A stretch of 64,000 bases of DNA from positions 1,550,001 to 1,614,000 of the forward strand of contig NZ_CP134609.1 of NCBI RefSeq assembly GCF_031844705.1. The letters are read 5' to 3'. This document shows, piece by piece, positions 55,295 through 64,000 of this stretch. Below the pieces are notes generated by a model that was not told the DNA's origin, searched no databases, and saw only the letters and a list, made by a program, of their open reading frames with translations. The stretch's first letter is position 1; each line of letters begins with the position of its first letter. The position numbers and the translations under genes were made by a program. Origin of the DNA: Streptomyces sp. ITFR-16. Lineage in GTDB: Bacteria > Actinomycetota > Actinomycetes > Streptomycetales > Streptomycetaceae.

Positions 55295-56110
55295 ATGACC
55301 GATGAACCCGAGCCCTCGGACAGCCTCAAGGCATTTGGTGAGGTAATCAAGGTCTTACGCAAACGGGCTGGGCTCACCCAGGAGGAGTTCGCTCCCCTGG
55401 TGCAGTACTCGGTGACAATGGTCGCCTCGATCGAGCAGGGACGCCGGTTTCCGCCGCCGCCCTTCGTGGATCGGTCCGAGGTGGCCCTCGACGCCGGAGG
55501 GATCGTACGCGCGGCGGCCAAGCATCTGTCGCGTCGGCGGGGTCTGGCCAGCTGGTTCCGCCAGTGGGCTCAGCTGGAGCAGGACGCGATCACTCTGCAC
55601 ACGTACGAATGCCGTTTGATCCCGGGCCTGTTGCAGACCGAGGCATACGCACGGACGCTGTTCACCGAGCAGCTGCCGCCGATGGGCGACGAACAGATCG
55701 AGACCCAGTTGGTGGCCCGCATGGAGCGCCAGGAACTGCTGCGGCAGCGCCCCAACACCTCATACAGCTTCATCCTGGAGGAGCATCTGCTGCTGCGCAG
55801 GCTCGGCGGCGCCGCCGTCGCCGCCGAGCTGGTCGAACACCTGGTGGAACTCGCCTGTCTCAGGAACATCGAGATCCAGATCATGCCGTTGGTGAAGGAG
55901 CGGCACGCGGGGATGGACGGGCCGATGCAGCTCCTGGAGACCCCGGACAACCACTGGTTCGGCTACTGCGAGGGACAGAAGAGCGGCCAGTTCATCTCCG
56001 AGGCCAAAGTCGTGAGCACGCTCCAAATGCGGTATGCCAGGATGCGTTCGCAGGCTCTCTCTCTGGAGGACTCCTTGAGCCTGCTGCGGCAGATGCGAGG
56101 AGCGTTATGA
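55295..56110 (+). CDS. XRE family regulator with DUF5753-type C-terminal domain
   Basis: 271 residues; AAAGGTGG lies upstream of ATG 55295. N-terminal helix-turn-helix (AFGEVIKVLRKRAGLTQEEFAPLVQYSVTMVASIEQGRR, about residues 12-52); the rest is a DUF5753-type domain with FRQWAQLEQDAITLHTYECRLIPGLLQTEAYAR and MQLLETPDNHWFGYCEGQ. Leu 21 is a TTA codon (55355-55357). Partner of the DUF397 gene that overlaps its end (ATGA). The layout is the known abaA/whiJ type, in which such regulators influence development and antibiotic production. Confidence 0.93.
   Translation: MTDEPEPSDSLKAFGEVIKVLRKRAGLTQEEFAPLVQYSVTMVASIEQGRRFPPPPFVDRSEVALDAGGIVRAAAKHLSRRRGLASWFRQWAQLEQDAITLHTYECRLIPGLLQTEAYARTLFTEQLPPMGDEQIETQLVARMERQELLRQRPNTSYSFILEEHLLLRRLGGAAVAAELVEHLVELACLRNIEIQIMPLVKERHAGMDGPMQLLETPDNHWFGYCEGQKSGQFISEAKVVSTLQMRYARMRSQALSLEDSLSLLRQMRGAL
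55355..55357 (+). other. In-frame TTA leucine codon in XRE regulator
   Basis: Codon 21 (VLRKR). Translation should need the bldA tRNA, tying this regulator to the developmental programme. Confidence 0.9.
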
Positions 56111-56352
56111 GCACCACGAAATTGGCCTGGTTCAAGAGCAGCTACAGCGGCGGCGACGGCGACTCCTGCGTCGAGGTCGCCCTGTCCTGGCACAAGTCCA
56201 GCTGCAGCGGCGGTTCCGGCGACTCCTGCGTCGAGGTCGCCACCTGCCCCACCACCATCCACATCCGCGACTCCAAGGTTCACGAGGGCCCTCAGCTCGC
56301 CCTCGCGCCCGCCGCCTGGACCGACTTCGTCGCCTACGCGGTCGAGGCCTGA
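56107..56352 (+). CDS. DUF397 protein with internal duplication
   Basis: 81 residues; the start overlaps the XRE stop (ATGA). DUF397 is usually about 60-70 residues with one FKSSYSG-type unit; here two nearly equal units are present, FKSSYSGGDGDSCVEVA and HKSSCSGGSGDSCVEVA, followed by the usual RDSKVHEGPQLALAPAAW and FVAYAV end. DUF397 proteins pair with XRE/DUF5753 regulators as partners or antagonists. The duplication probably came from a tandem copying of 50 or so bases. Confidence 0.93.
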   Translation: MSTTKLAWFKSSYSGGDGDSCVEVALSWHKSSCSGGSGDSCVEVATCPTTIHIRDSKVHEGPQLALAPAAWTDFVAYAVEA

Positions 56353-56366
56353 GCAACCGTCACACC

Positions 56367-56404
56367 GCCGCCCGGTGCCGGTAACACGACCGGCGCCGGG
56401 CGGC
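56367..56404 (+). terminator. Terminator after DUF397 gene
   Basis: 15-bp stem (56367-56381 with 56390-56404, one G-U pair) and an eight-base loop, 14 bases after the DUF397 stop. Confidence 0.8.
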
Positions 56405-56461
56405 TCGCGTCCTTGATAGCGTCGCCGGGACCTTCATGGCTGGGACGAAGAGAGCCGACGC

Positions 56462-58915
56462 ATGAGCCTCGCGCAGTTGCACTACACCTCCGCAACGGAC
56501 GGGGACGGATCCGAATCCGGCGAGGACGCGGCGATACCCGCCCGTTTCACGGCAGTTGACGCGGCGATACCCGCGTCCGTGCTCACCGAGGCGGGCCCGC
56601 TCCTGGCGTACGAACCGCCGGCCGGTACCCCGCCCCGCCCCACGGACGGCGCGCTGCGCGCCCTGCCCGAGGCGCTGAGTTTCAGCGTGCTGTCCGACGG
56701 CAGCCACCTGCTGGCCCGGACCGTGGCCGTGCGCCCCGCGCATCTGACGTCCGTACGCTTCCACGCGCACGCGGTCCACCTGCCCACCGGCACACGCCTG
56801 CCGGGCGGCACGCTCCCCGTCACCGCCTGCCGCAGCGCCCGCTGGGCCGCCACCACGCCGGACCGCGCGCTGCCCGACCCGCTCGCCGCCCTGCCCGCCG
56901 CCACCGGCCACCACGCCCGCGAACGCGAGGGGCTCAACGACTTCGCCGTCTCGCGCGGTCCCTGGCTCGCGGGCGTCCTGGCCGACCTGCGGCGGCTGAC
57001 CGACCCGGCGGCCACGGACCGGGTGGTGCTCGTCGAGCGGCAGAGCGCGGACGTGGCCCGCTGGATCGCGCTGGCCGGGGTCGTCCTGCCCGAGGACCTG
57101 GCCGCACGGCTGACCTTCACCACCTACACCCGCCACCCGCGCACCGCCCCGCAGCAGATCGTCGGCGTGCTGCCCGAGGACGCGGGCGAGCTGACCGGGC
57201 CGGGCCTGCGGGTGCACCTCTGCACCGGTCCGCGCCCGGAGGCGGCCGTGGACGACCCCTGGGCCGGGGCGGCGGCCCGGATCTGGCGGAGCAGGGCGCC
57301 GGAGCTGTTCCAGGAGGCGGCCGCGCTGCCCGGCGAGCCGTTCGCCGCGGGGCCGCTCGCGGTGACGGCCCTGTGCGCGGGCATCGCGCTGGGGCCGGGC
57401 GAGCGGGCGGCGGCGGCGGGCTGGGCCGCCGAGCGGCCGTACGCGCTGGACGCGAAGCGCACCCGGCAGCTGGTCGAGGCGCTGACCGCGCCCGGCGTGG
57501 ACGACCGGACGGGGCCCGAGTTCGACGCGGCGGGCCGGCTGTTCGCCGCGCTCGACGGGCGCTCCCCCGCCACCACCACGGCCCCGCTGGCCGCGATGCT
57601 GGTCACCGAGGCGGTGCGCGGCGGCAACGGCTCCCTGGAACTGCCCGGCCGCACGGCCTTCAGCGGGCCCGAGGGAGCGGCCGTCGCCGAGGTGCTGGGG
57701 CCGGAGATCCTGACCGAGCTGGGCGGCGCGGGCGTCGGCCTCGACGTGGCCAGGACGGTCCAGCTGCTGCGGGTGGCCCGGCTGCTCGGGGTGGACTGTG
57801 CGGAACTGCTGGAACCCGTCGTGGACCGGCTGGCGCCCGCCCTGCTGGCCGGCGGGGAGGGGACGCCGGGCTGGGCGCCCGCGCTGCTGGAGCTGATGGA
57901 CGAGCAGTTCGATGTCCGCACGGCCCTGCTCGGTGCGCTGGACCGGATCGCGCCGCAGGACCCGGCGGGGGTGGAACGGCTGCTGGGGCGGGTGCCGCTG
58001 CCCTTCACCGGCACCCAGCTGCTGCCGCATCTGCGGATGTGCGCCGCCGCCCCGGACGCCAAGGCGGGCTGCGGTGCCGACCGGGTGGGCGCGGTGCACC
58101 GGATCCTGCGGGCCGCCGGGATGTCGCCGTTCGCTGAGCCGCTGGTGCTGCGGACGGCCGTGGGGCTGGTGTGGGAGGAGGACGCGCCGACGGCGGGCGA
58201 GGCGCGGCTGCTGCTGGAGGCGGCGACCTCGGACGCGCACCGGACGGCGGGCACCTGGTCGCCGCTGGTCGCCGCCGCGCTGGGCGCGGCCGAGGACGAC
58301 GAGGAGGCGCCGCAGCTCGCCCACGACCTGCTGCGCGGCTTCCCGCAGGAGATCGGGGGCCGGGAGCGGGCGGCGCTGCTGCTCCTGGACTTCGCCCGCG
58401 AGGTGCGCTCGGGGTCGGCGGCGCCGGACTGGGCGGAGCGGGCACGGGCGCTGCGCGCGGACGCCGAGCCGGTGGAGCCGGGGGTCCTGCGGCACGCGTT
58501 CGGCGCGCTCGCCGGGCGGCTGCTCGCGCCGGACCGGCCCGAGGCGGAGCTGTACGCCCTGGTGCACAGCGGTGACGCGGACCTGATCGCCGCCTACGAC
58601 CGGGCCGCGCGCGGCGAGGGTGCCCGCGCCCGGATCAAGGCCGAACCCGCCTACGCGGCCGACTGCTTCACCGTCTGGACGGCCCACCCGCACGCCGGGG
58701 CCGCCTGGAGCCGCACCGCGAACGGGCTGCTGGACGAGGTGCTGCGGCCCGTCGTGCGCGCCCTGCCGGCCGAGCGGGTCGCGGAGATCGAGGAGGCCGT
58801 CGGGCGCTCGGGCAGCAGCGGCCGGGCGGAGGCCTTCCGCGACTGGCAGCGCCAGGGCCGCCGCACGCTGGGGCAGCTGGGCCGGCGCATCGCCGGCCGG
58901 GTGCGGCGGGGGTGA
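56462..58915 (+). CDS. GTPase-associated protein 1 (GAP1)-related protein
   Basis: 817 residues, full length for the family. The start MSLAQLHYTSATDGDG and the following RFTAVDAAIPASVL, then LSFSVLSDGSHLLARTV and the FHAHAVHLPTGTRLPGG block are diagnostic for the GAP1 N-terminal domain; the middle and C-terminal helical domains of GAP1 fill the rest, and the end is Arg-rich. In other genomes GAP1 accompanies a GTPase, vWA and other genes in putative conflict or developmental systems; none of these partners is in this window, so this copy is orphaned or its partners are elsewhere. Role unproven. Confidence 0.82.
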   Translation: MSLAQLHYTSATDGDGSESGEDAAIPARFTAVDAAIPASVLTEAGPLLAYEPPAGTPPRPTDGALRALPEALSFSVLSDGSHLLARTVAVRPAHLTSVRFHAHAVHLPTGTRLPGGTLPVTACRSARWAATTPDRALPDPLAALPAATGHHAREREGLNDFAVSRGPWLAGVLADLRRLTDPAATDRVVLVERQSADVARWIALAGVVLPEDLAARLTFTTYTRHPRTAPQQIVGVLPEDAGELTGPGLRVHLCTGPRPEAAVDDPWAGAAARIWRSRAPELFQEAAALPGEPFAAGPLAVTALCAGIALGPGERAAAAGWAAERPYALDAKRTRQLVEALTAPGVDDRTGPEFDAAGRLFAALDGRSPATTTAPLAAMLVTEAVRGGNGSLELPGRTAFSGPEGAAVAEVLGPEILTELGGAGVGLDVARTVQLLRVARLLGVDCAELLEPVVDRLAPALLAGGEGTPGWAPALLELMDEQFDVRTALLGALDRIAPQDPAGVERLLGRVPLPFTGTQLLPHLRMCAAAPDAKAGCGADRVGAVHRILRAAGMSPFAEPLVLRTAVGLVWEEDAPTAGEARLLLEAATSDAHRTAGTWSPLVAAALGAAEDDEEAPQLAHDLLRGFPQEIGGRERAALLLLDFAREVRSGSAAPDWAERARALRADAEPVEPGVLRHAFGALAGRLLAPDRPEAELYALVHSGDADLIAAYDRAARGEGARARIKAEPAYAADCFTVWTAHPHAGAAWSRTANGLLDEVLRPVVRALPAERVAEIEEAVGRSGSSGRAEAFRDWQRQGRRTLGQLGRRIAGRVRRG

Positions 58916-59011
58916 ACCGCGCGGGTCATCGGGGGTGCGGCGCGCCGGGTACCGTAGACGTACCGATCTCGTGGGCCTCCTGGCGGGCTGCGTGAACCCC
59001 AGGAGGAACAG

Positions 59012-59473
59012 ATGACGACGAACCGCGGCCGCAAGGACGTGATCCGCGACCGGATGGCGGCGACCGGTGAGTCGTACAACGTGGCGGCCCGCAACCTCAA
59101 GGCGATGAAGGACATGGGCGCCACGCGTGAGGCGGTCCTCACCCAGCGCTGGCGCCCGGCGGAGTCCCTGGACGTGCCGTGCCCCTGCGGCGGCACCTGC
59201 GAGCCGGGTGAGCGCTGCGAGCGCTGTCACGCGCTGCACCGCCATGTGGCGCGCTACCCGGGCAGCACCACCGAGGTGGAGACCTGGGTGGACCGCTACG
59301 AGTGCCTGGGCTGCCCGGCCGCGTACACCCTGACCGTCGTCCTGCCCGGCCGCCCCTGGGGGGTCGCGGAGACCGTCATCCAGGGCGGCTCGGCCGAGCC
59401 GGTCGTGCGGGCCCGGGTCTTCCCCGGCGTCGTGCACCCGCTGCTGCGGCCCGAGACGCCGGACGAGGACTGA
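59012..59473 (+). CDS. Cys-rich protein of unknown function
   Basis: 153 residues; CAGGAGGAACAG before ATG 59012. The N-terminal part RKDVIRDRMAATGESYNVAARNL is a short helix pattern (M-A-x-T-G-E-x-Y-x-x-A-R) seen at the start of many actinobacterial proteins. The middle has a dense Cys block CPCGGTCEPGERCERCH followed by ECLGC, suggesting a zinc site with four or more ligands. No enzyme motif seen. Between the GAP1 gene (96-base gap) and a Ser/Thr kinase gene (124-base gap), same strand. Confidence 0.75.
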   Translation: MTTNRGRKDVIRDRMAATGESYNVAARNLKAMKDMGATREAVLTQRWRPAESLDVPCPCGGTCEPGERCERCHALHRHVARYPGSTTEVETWVDRYECLGCPAAYTLTVVLPGRPWGVAETVIQGGSAEPVVRARVFPGVVHPLLRPETPDED

Positions 59474-59597
59474 CCGACGGGATCTTGGAACGGGGAGGAT
59501 TCCGGGCCGGTCGCCGCATAGGCTGCTGCCCGGGGAGCCGCCGGGCAGGCCGTCGCGCCGGAGCACCCCGTCCAGGACGACCGAAGGGGGCCACTCG

Positions 59598-61124
<1,527 letters not shown>

Positions 61125-61136
61125 GCCGGGCTCCGG

Positions 61137-61541
61137 TCAGGCGTCCGGCGTCAGCCGAAGCGAGATCGAGTTGATGCAGTAGCGCTGGTCCGTCGGGGTG
61201 GGGTAGCCCTCGCCCTCGAAGACATGGCCCAGGTGCGAGCCGCAGCGGGCACAGCGCACCTCGGTGCGGACCATGCCGTGGCTGCGGTCCTGGATCAGCT
61301 CGACCGCGTCGGTGTCCTTCGGGTCGTAGAAGGACGGCCAGCCGCAGTGGGACTCGAACTTCGTGTCGGAGCGGAACAGCTCCGCGTCACAGGCCCGGCA
61401 GGAGTAGACGCCCGTCGTCTTGGTGTCGGTGTACTCGCCGACGAAGGCGGGCTCGGTGCCGGCCTGGCGCAGCACCGCGTACTCGGCGGGGGTGAGCTCC
61501 TCCCGCCACTGCTCGTCCGGCTTCTCGATGTCGTACGGCAC
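61137..61541 (-). CDS. msrB: Peptide-methionine (R)-S-oxide reductase
   Basis: 134 residues from GTG 61541 (GAGGGAG five bases upstream). Repairs oxidised methionine residues. Two zinc knuckles SCRACDAELF and RCARCGSHLGHVF, the HCGWPSF block, and the catalytic Cys in RYCINSISL are all present. Lies ten bases after murC, so is cotranscribed with it, a common arrangement in Streptomyces. Confidence 0.95.
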   Translation of the reverse strand: MPYDIEKPDEQWREELTPAEYAVLRQAGTEPAFVGEYTDTKTTGVYSCRACDAELFRSDTKFESHCGWPSFYDPKDTDAVELIQDRSHGMVRTEVRCARCGSHLGHVFEGEGYPTPTDQRYCINSISLRLTPDA

Positions 61542-61551
61542 GGTGGCTCCC

Positions 61552-62946
61552 TCAGCTCGACAGGTGGTCCAGGATCTGCGGGCCGAGGTCGGTGACGTCG
61601 CCCGCTCCCATGGTGAGAACGAGGTCACCGGGCTTCGCCATTCCCGCGACGGTCCCGGGGACCTTCGCCTTGTCGTGGACGGCGGCGACGTCGGCCCCGG
61701 CGGCGCGGGCCGCGTCGATGATCAGGGCGCTGGTGATGCCGGGAATCGGGTCCTCGCGGGCCGGGTAGATGTCCAGGACCACGGAGGCGTCGGCCAGTGC
61801 GAGGGCCTGGCCCATCTCCGTACCCAGCTCCTGGGTGCGGGAGAACAGGTGGGGCTGGAAGACGACCAGGAGGCGGGCCTCGGAGGCCGCGCCGCGCATC
61901 GCCTCCAGGTCGGCGGTCATCTCCGTGGGGTGGTGCGCGTAGCTGTCGATGACCTGGACGCCGGCCGCCTCGCCCTTGAGCTGGAGGCGGCGCTTGACCC
62001 CGGTGTACTTGCCGAGGGCGGAGGCGAGGTTGTGGGCGGGGATGCCGAGCGCGACGCCCGCCGCGAGGGCGGCCACGGCGTTCAGCGCGTAGTGGCGGCC
62101 GGGCACGGAGACGGTGAAGGTGAGGTACTTCCCGTTGAGGACGACCGTCACCTCGCTGGTCAGACCGCGCGGGGTGATCTTGTGGACGCGCACATCGGCG
62201 GTCTCGGACTCGCCGTAGGTGACGACCTTGAGCGCGGACAGGTCGCGCACCCGGCGGGTCAGCTCGACGGCACCGGACTGGTCGGCGGAGATCACCAGGG
62301 TGCCGTCGGGGACGATCTTGCCGGCGAAGGTCTCGAAGGAGTCGTAGATCTCGTCCATCGAGGCGTAGTTCGCGTGGTGGTCCAGTTCGACGTTGAGGAC
62401 GATCGCGACCTCGGGGTCGTACTTCTGGAAGCTCCGGTCGCTCTCGTCGGCCTCGGCGACGAAGATCTCGCCCTCGCCGTGCGTGGCGTTGGTGCCCGGT
62501 CCGGCCAGGTCGCCGCCGATCGCGTACGAGGGGTCGAGGCCCAGCTCGGTGAGGGCGACGGCCAGCATCGAGGTGGTGGTCGTCTTGCCGTGGGTGCCCG
62601 CCACCGCGATGGACCGCAGCCCCGTCATCAGCGAGGCCAGCGCGTCGGAGCGGTGCACGACGGGGATCGACAGCTCCCCGGCGCGCACCAGCTCCGGGTT
62701 GTCGGCGCGGATGGCGCTGGAGACGACCACGCAGGTGGCGTCGTCGGCCAGGTGGCCGGCGGCGTGCCCGATGTGGACGGTGGCCCCCAGCGCGCGCAAC
62801 GCCTCGGCCGTGGGGGACTCCTTGGAGTCGCTGCCCGCGACCTTCGCCCCGCGCCGGGTCAGGATCTTGGCGATGCCCGACATTCCGGCGCCGCCGATGC
62901 CGATGAAGTGCGGTCGTTCCATGGCGGCGGGAATGCCGGGTGCCAT
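61552..62946 (-). CDS. murC: UDP-N-acetylmuramate--L-alanine ligase
   Basis: 464 residues. Adds the first L-Ala to UDP-MurNAc in the cytoplasm for peptidoglycan. N-terminal Rossmann motif GIGGAGMSGIAKIL (about 12-25), ATP-binding GTHGKTTTTSM, and the family EADESDRSFQKY and YAHHPTE motifs (ADESD..S). Located away from the main mur cluster, as in other Streptomyces; followed by msrB. Confidence 0.95.
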   Translation of the reverse strand: MAPGIPAAMERPHFIGIGGAGMSGIAKILTRRGAKVAGSDSKESPTAEALRALGATVHIGHAAGHLADDATCVVVSSAIRADNPELVRAGELSIPVVHRSDALASLMTGLRSIAVAGTHGKTTTTSMLAVALTELGLDPSYAIGGDLAGPGTNATHGEGEIFVAEADESDRSFQKYDPEVAIVLNVELDHHANYASMDEIYDSFETFAGKIVPDGTLVISADQSGAVELTRRVRDLSALKVVTYGESETADVRVHKITPRGLTSEVTVVLNGKYLTFTVSVPGRHYALNAVAALAAGVALGIPAHNLASALGKYTGVKRRLQLKGEAAGVQVIDSYAHHPTEMTADLEAMRGAASEARLLVVFQPHLFSRTQELGTEMGQALALADASVVLDIYPAREDPIPGITSALIIDAARAAGADVAAVHDKAKVPGTVAGMAKPGDLVLTMGAGDVTDLGPQILDHLSS

Positions 62947-63016
62947 CGTTTCCTCCGAGGTGAGAGAGCGTCCAGCGCGGTTCCGGGTTGCCCTCCGGGG
63001 TCCGCGCGGCTTCAGC

Positions 63017-63487
63017 CTATTCGCTGTGCGCGAAGAGCTTGAGCACCGGGACGCCGACCTTGTGCCGGGCCCGGGAGGCCCAGTCGCGGTGGAAGAACTC
63101 CTCCACGTAGTGCGGCGCGGTCAGCACGATGACCTCGTCCGCCTCCGACTCCTCGACCACGGACGTGAGCTTGTCCAGGGGGTGGGCCTCGATCACCTGT
63201 CCGACGGCTTCGGAGCCCGCCTGGCGCAGGGCCTCCAGGGACACTTCGAGCGCGAGTTCGGCGGACTCCCTGGCGTTCTTGCCCTCCGGTACCTCGCTCT
63301 CCCGGGACGCCTCCTTCAGTTCGCCCATCGCCAGGTCGTCGATGGCCCGCAACAGCACATCCGCCTGGTCACCCCGAGGCTGCATGAGGACGACGAAGGA
63401 GATCTGCTCCTCCCCGTGCAGGGTGGTGACGAAGTCGACGTCCTCCGAGGTGAGGGCCTTCTCGATCATCAAAACGCTGGTGAACAC
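63017..63487 (-). CDS. Universal-stress-like small protein (sometimes labelled indole-3-glycerol phosphate synthase)
   Basis: 156 residues from GTG 63487 (GAAGG upstream). Starts FTSVLMIEKALTSEDVDFVTTLHGEEQISFVVLMQPRG and ends DEVIVLTAPHYVEEFFHRDWASRARHKVGVPVLKLF. The alternating strands and helices (V-x-V-L-M, D-E-V-I-V-L-T) look like the UspA fold, with no ATP-binding G-x-x-G-x9-G-S/T motif. The common label indole-3-glycerol phosphate synthase is not supported: no TIM-barrel TrpC motifs and far too short. Function unknown; 70 bases before murC. Confidence 0.8.
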   Translation of the reverse strand: MFTSVLMIEKALTSEDVDFVTTLHGEEQISFVVLMQPRGDQADVLLRAIDDLAMGELKEASRESEVPEGKNARESAELALEVSLEALRQAGSEAVGQVIEAHPLDKLTSVVEESEADEVIVLTAPHYVEEFFHRDWASRARHKVGVPVLKLFAHSE

Positions 63488-63603
63488 CACAGGCGCCCTT
63501 CTGCTTCGGCGACCGTCGCCGGCCGCCGCTGAAACCATCCTTCCCCGTACTGGCACGGGGTCTGCGAGATCCATTCTGCCCACCGAACGCTAACCGGAAC
63601 GTG

Positions 63604-64000
63604 TCATTCCGCTGATTCTCCGCTCCGACGGTAGCGAGAGAAGAGAAACCCGGCCTCTTCCAGCAGCGACGCCAAGCAGAATCGTTCCGGCACGGTCACC
63701 GAGGGACCGCCGGAGATCCGCTGCGCGTCCCCGGCGGTGAGCAGGGGCGCGATCGTCAGACACAGCTCGTCCAGCACCCCCGTCGCCACGAACTGGCCGA
63801 GCAGCCGGGGCCCGCCCTCCGTCAGCAGCCGCCGGTGCCCCCGGCCGGCCAGCTCCCGCACCGCACGGGCCGGGTCCACCCGGGACCCCTCCCCCGCGAT
63901 CACCACCTCGGCGCCCGCCTTCCGGGCCGCCGCGATCCGGTCGGGCGGCGCGCCCGCGCCGGTCAGCACGAGCGTCGGGACCAGCGGGGAGACGAAGAGC
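63604..64000 (-). CDS. RibD C-terminal/dihydrofolate reductase-fold pyrimidine reductase, 5' end missing
   Basis: Open from the window edge; 131 residues present. RibD_C-fold end: LVLTGAGAPPDRIAAARKAGAEVVIAG, then the diagnostic LLTEGGPRLLGQFVATGVLDELCLTIAPLL, as in bacterial pyrimidine reductases of riboflavin synthesis and in paralogues without a deaminase part. Full length and deaminase fusion cannot be judged. Confidence 0.85.
   Translation of the reverse strand, partial: LFVSPLVPTLVLTGAGAPPDRIAAARKAGAEVVIAGEGSRVDPARAVRELAGRGHRRLLTEGGPRLLGQFVATGVLDELCLTIAPLLTAGDAQRISGGPSVTVPERFCLASLLEEAGFLFSRYRRSGESAE

Overview
The window is a stretch of a high-GC actinobacterial chromosome, almost certainly Streptomyces. 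The evidence is strong third-position G/C bias throughout, many GTG starts, ATGA/TGATG coupled genes, actinomycete-specific families (DUF397 with a DUF5753-type XRE regulator, DUF1707-FHA, SAV2148-type HEPN protein, GTPase-associated protein 1, kinase-substrate-binding-protein fusions, DUF2690) and only two in-frame TTA codons noticed, one in glgX and one in an XRE regulator. I see no rRNA, tRNA, CRISPR array, transposase or integrase. It looks like ordinary chromosomal backbone with one small accessory-looking patch (about 10.3-16.2 kb).

Layout. 1-10.0 kb: end of a GNAT gene, then an assimilatory sulfur operon: a Cys-containing leader peptide, siroheme sulfite reductase, a 59-residue zinc-ribbon-like protein, Fe-S APS reductase (cysH), APS kinase (cysC), sulfate adenylyltransferase (cysD, cysN), a sulfonate/taurine-type ABC importer (ssuA, ssuB, ssuC homologues) and a sirohydrochlorin chelatase-like protein. 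The genes together take up organosulfur compounds, activate and reduce sulfate to sulfide and supply siroheme. 10.3-16.2 kb: six small-to-large secreted proteins or lipoproteins of unknown role, three of them in a leftward operon (DUF2690 protein, a 998-residue lytic-transglycosylase/golvesin-like protein, a lipoprotein). 16.4-20 kb: aldo/keto reductase, lone ABC ATPase, SnoaL-like protein, subtilisin-like protease. 20.2-28.8 kb: MMPL exporter, a sugar-type ABC importer lacking its own ATPase, a phosphotransferase-fold protein, a DEDDh exonuclease and the HEPN protein.

29-41.8 kb: glycogen/trehalose genes glgX, treY and treZ (TreY/TreZ make trehalose from alpha-glucan; GlgX debranches glycogen), interleaved with a short P450, a DUF1707-FHA protein, an acetyltransferase, a GH1 beta-glucosidase, an Xaa-Pro peptidase and a P-loop kinase. 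41.8-46.6 kb: VOC protein, LysR regulator, threonine catabolism (tdh then kbl), and an alpha/beta hydrolase with an Asp nucleophile motif. 46.6-51.7 kb: a lipoprotein followed by two tandem membrane Ser/Thr kinases fused to extracellular ligand-binding domains. 51.8-54.7 kb: divergent MarR regulator/MFS exporter and a Sua5/YrdC protein.

54.7-61.1 kb: an abaA/whiJ-like trio (HATPase anti-sigma-like protein, divergent XRE regulator, DUF397 protein) around a perfect 13-bp inverted repeat, then GTPase-associated protein 1, a Cys-rich unknown and a third Ser/Thr kinase. 61.1-64 kb: msrB, murC, a small universal-stress-like protein and the end of a RibD-like reductase. The observations I rate highest are the XRE/DUF397/HATPase locus with its palindrome and TTA codon, the glgX promoter whose spacer is exactly filled by an inverted repeat (plus its TTA codon), the cysteine leader peptide, the tandem sensor kinases, the orphan GAP1 neighbourhood and the secreted three-gene operon. 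All functional statements come from reading the sequence and remembered family knowledge; no search was run.
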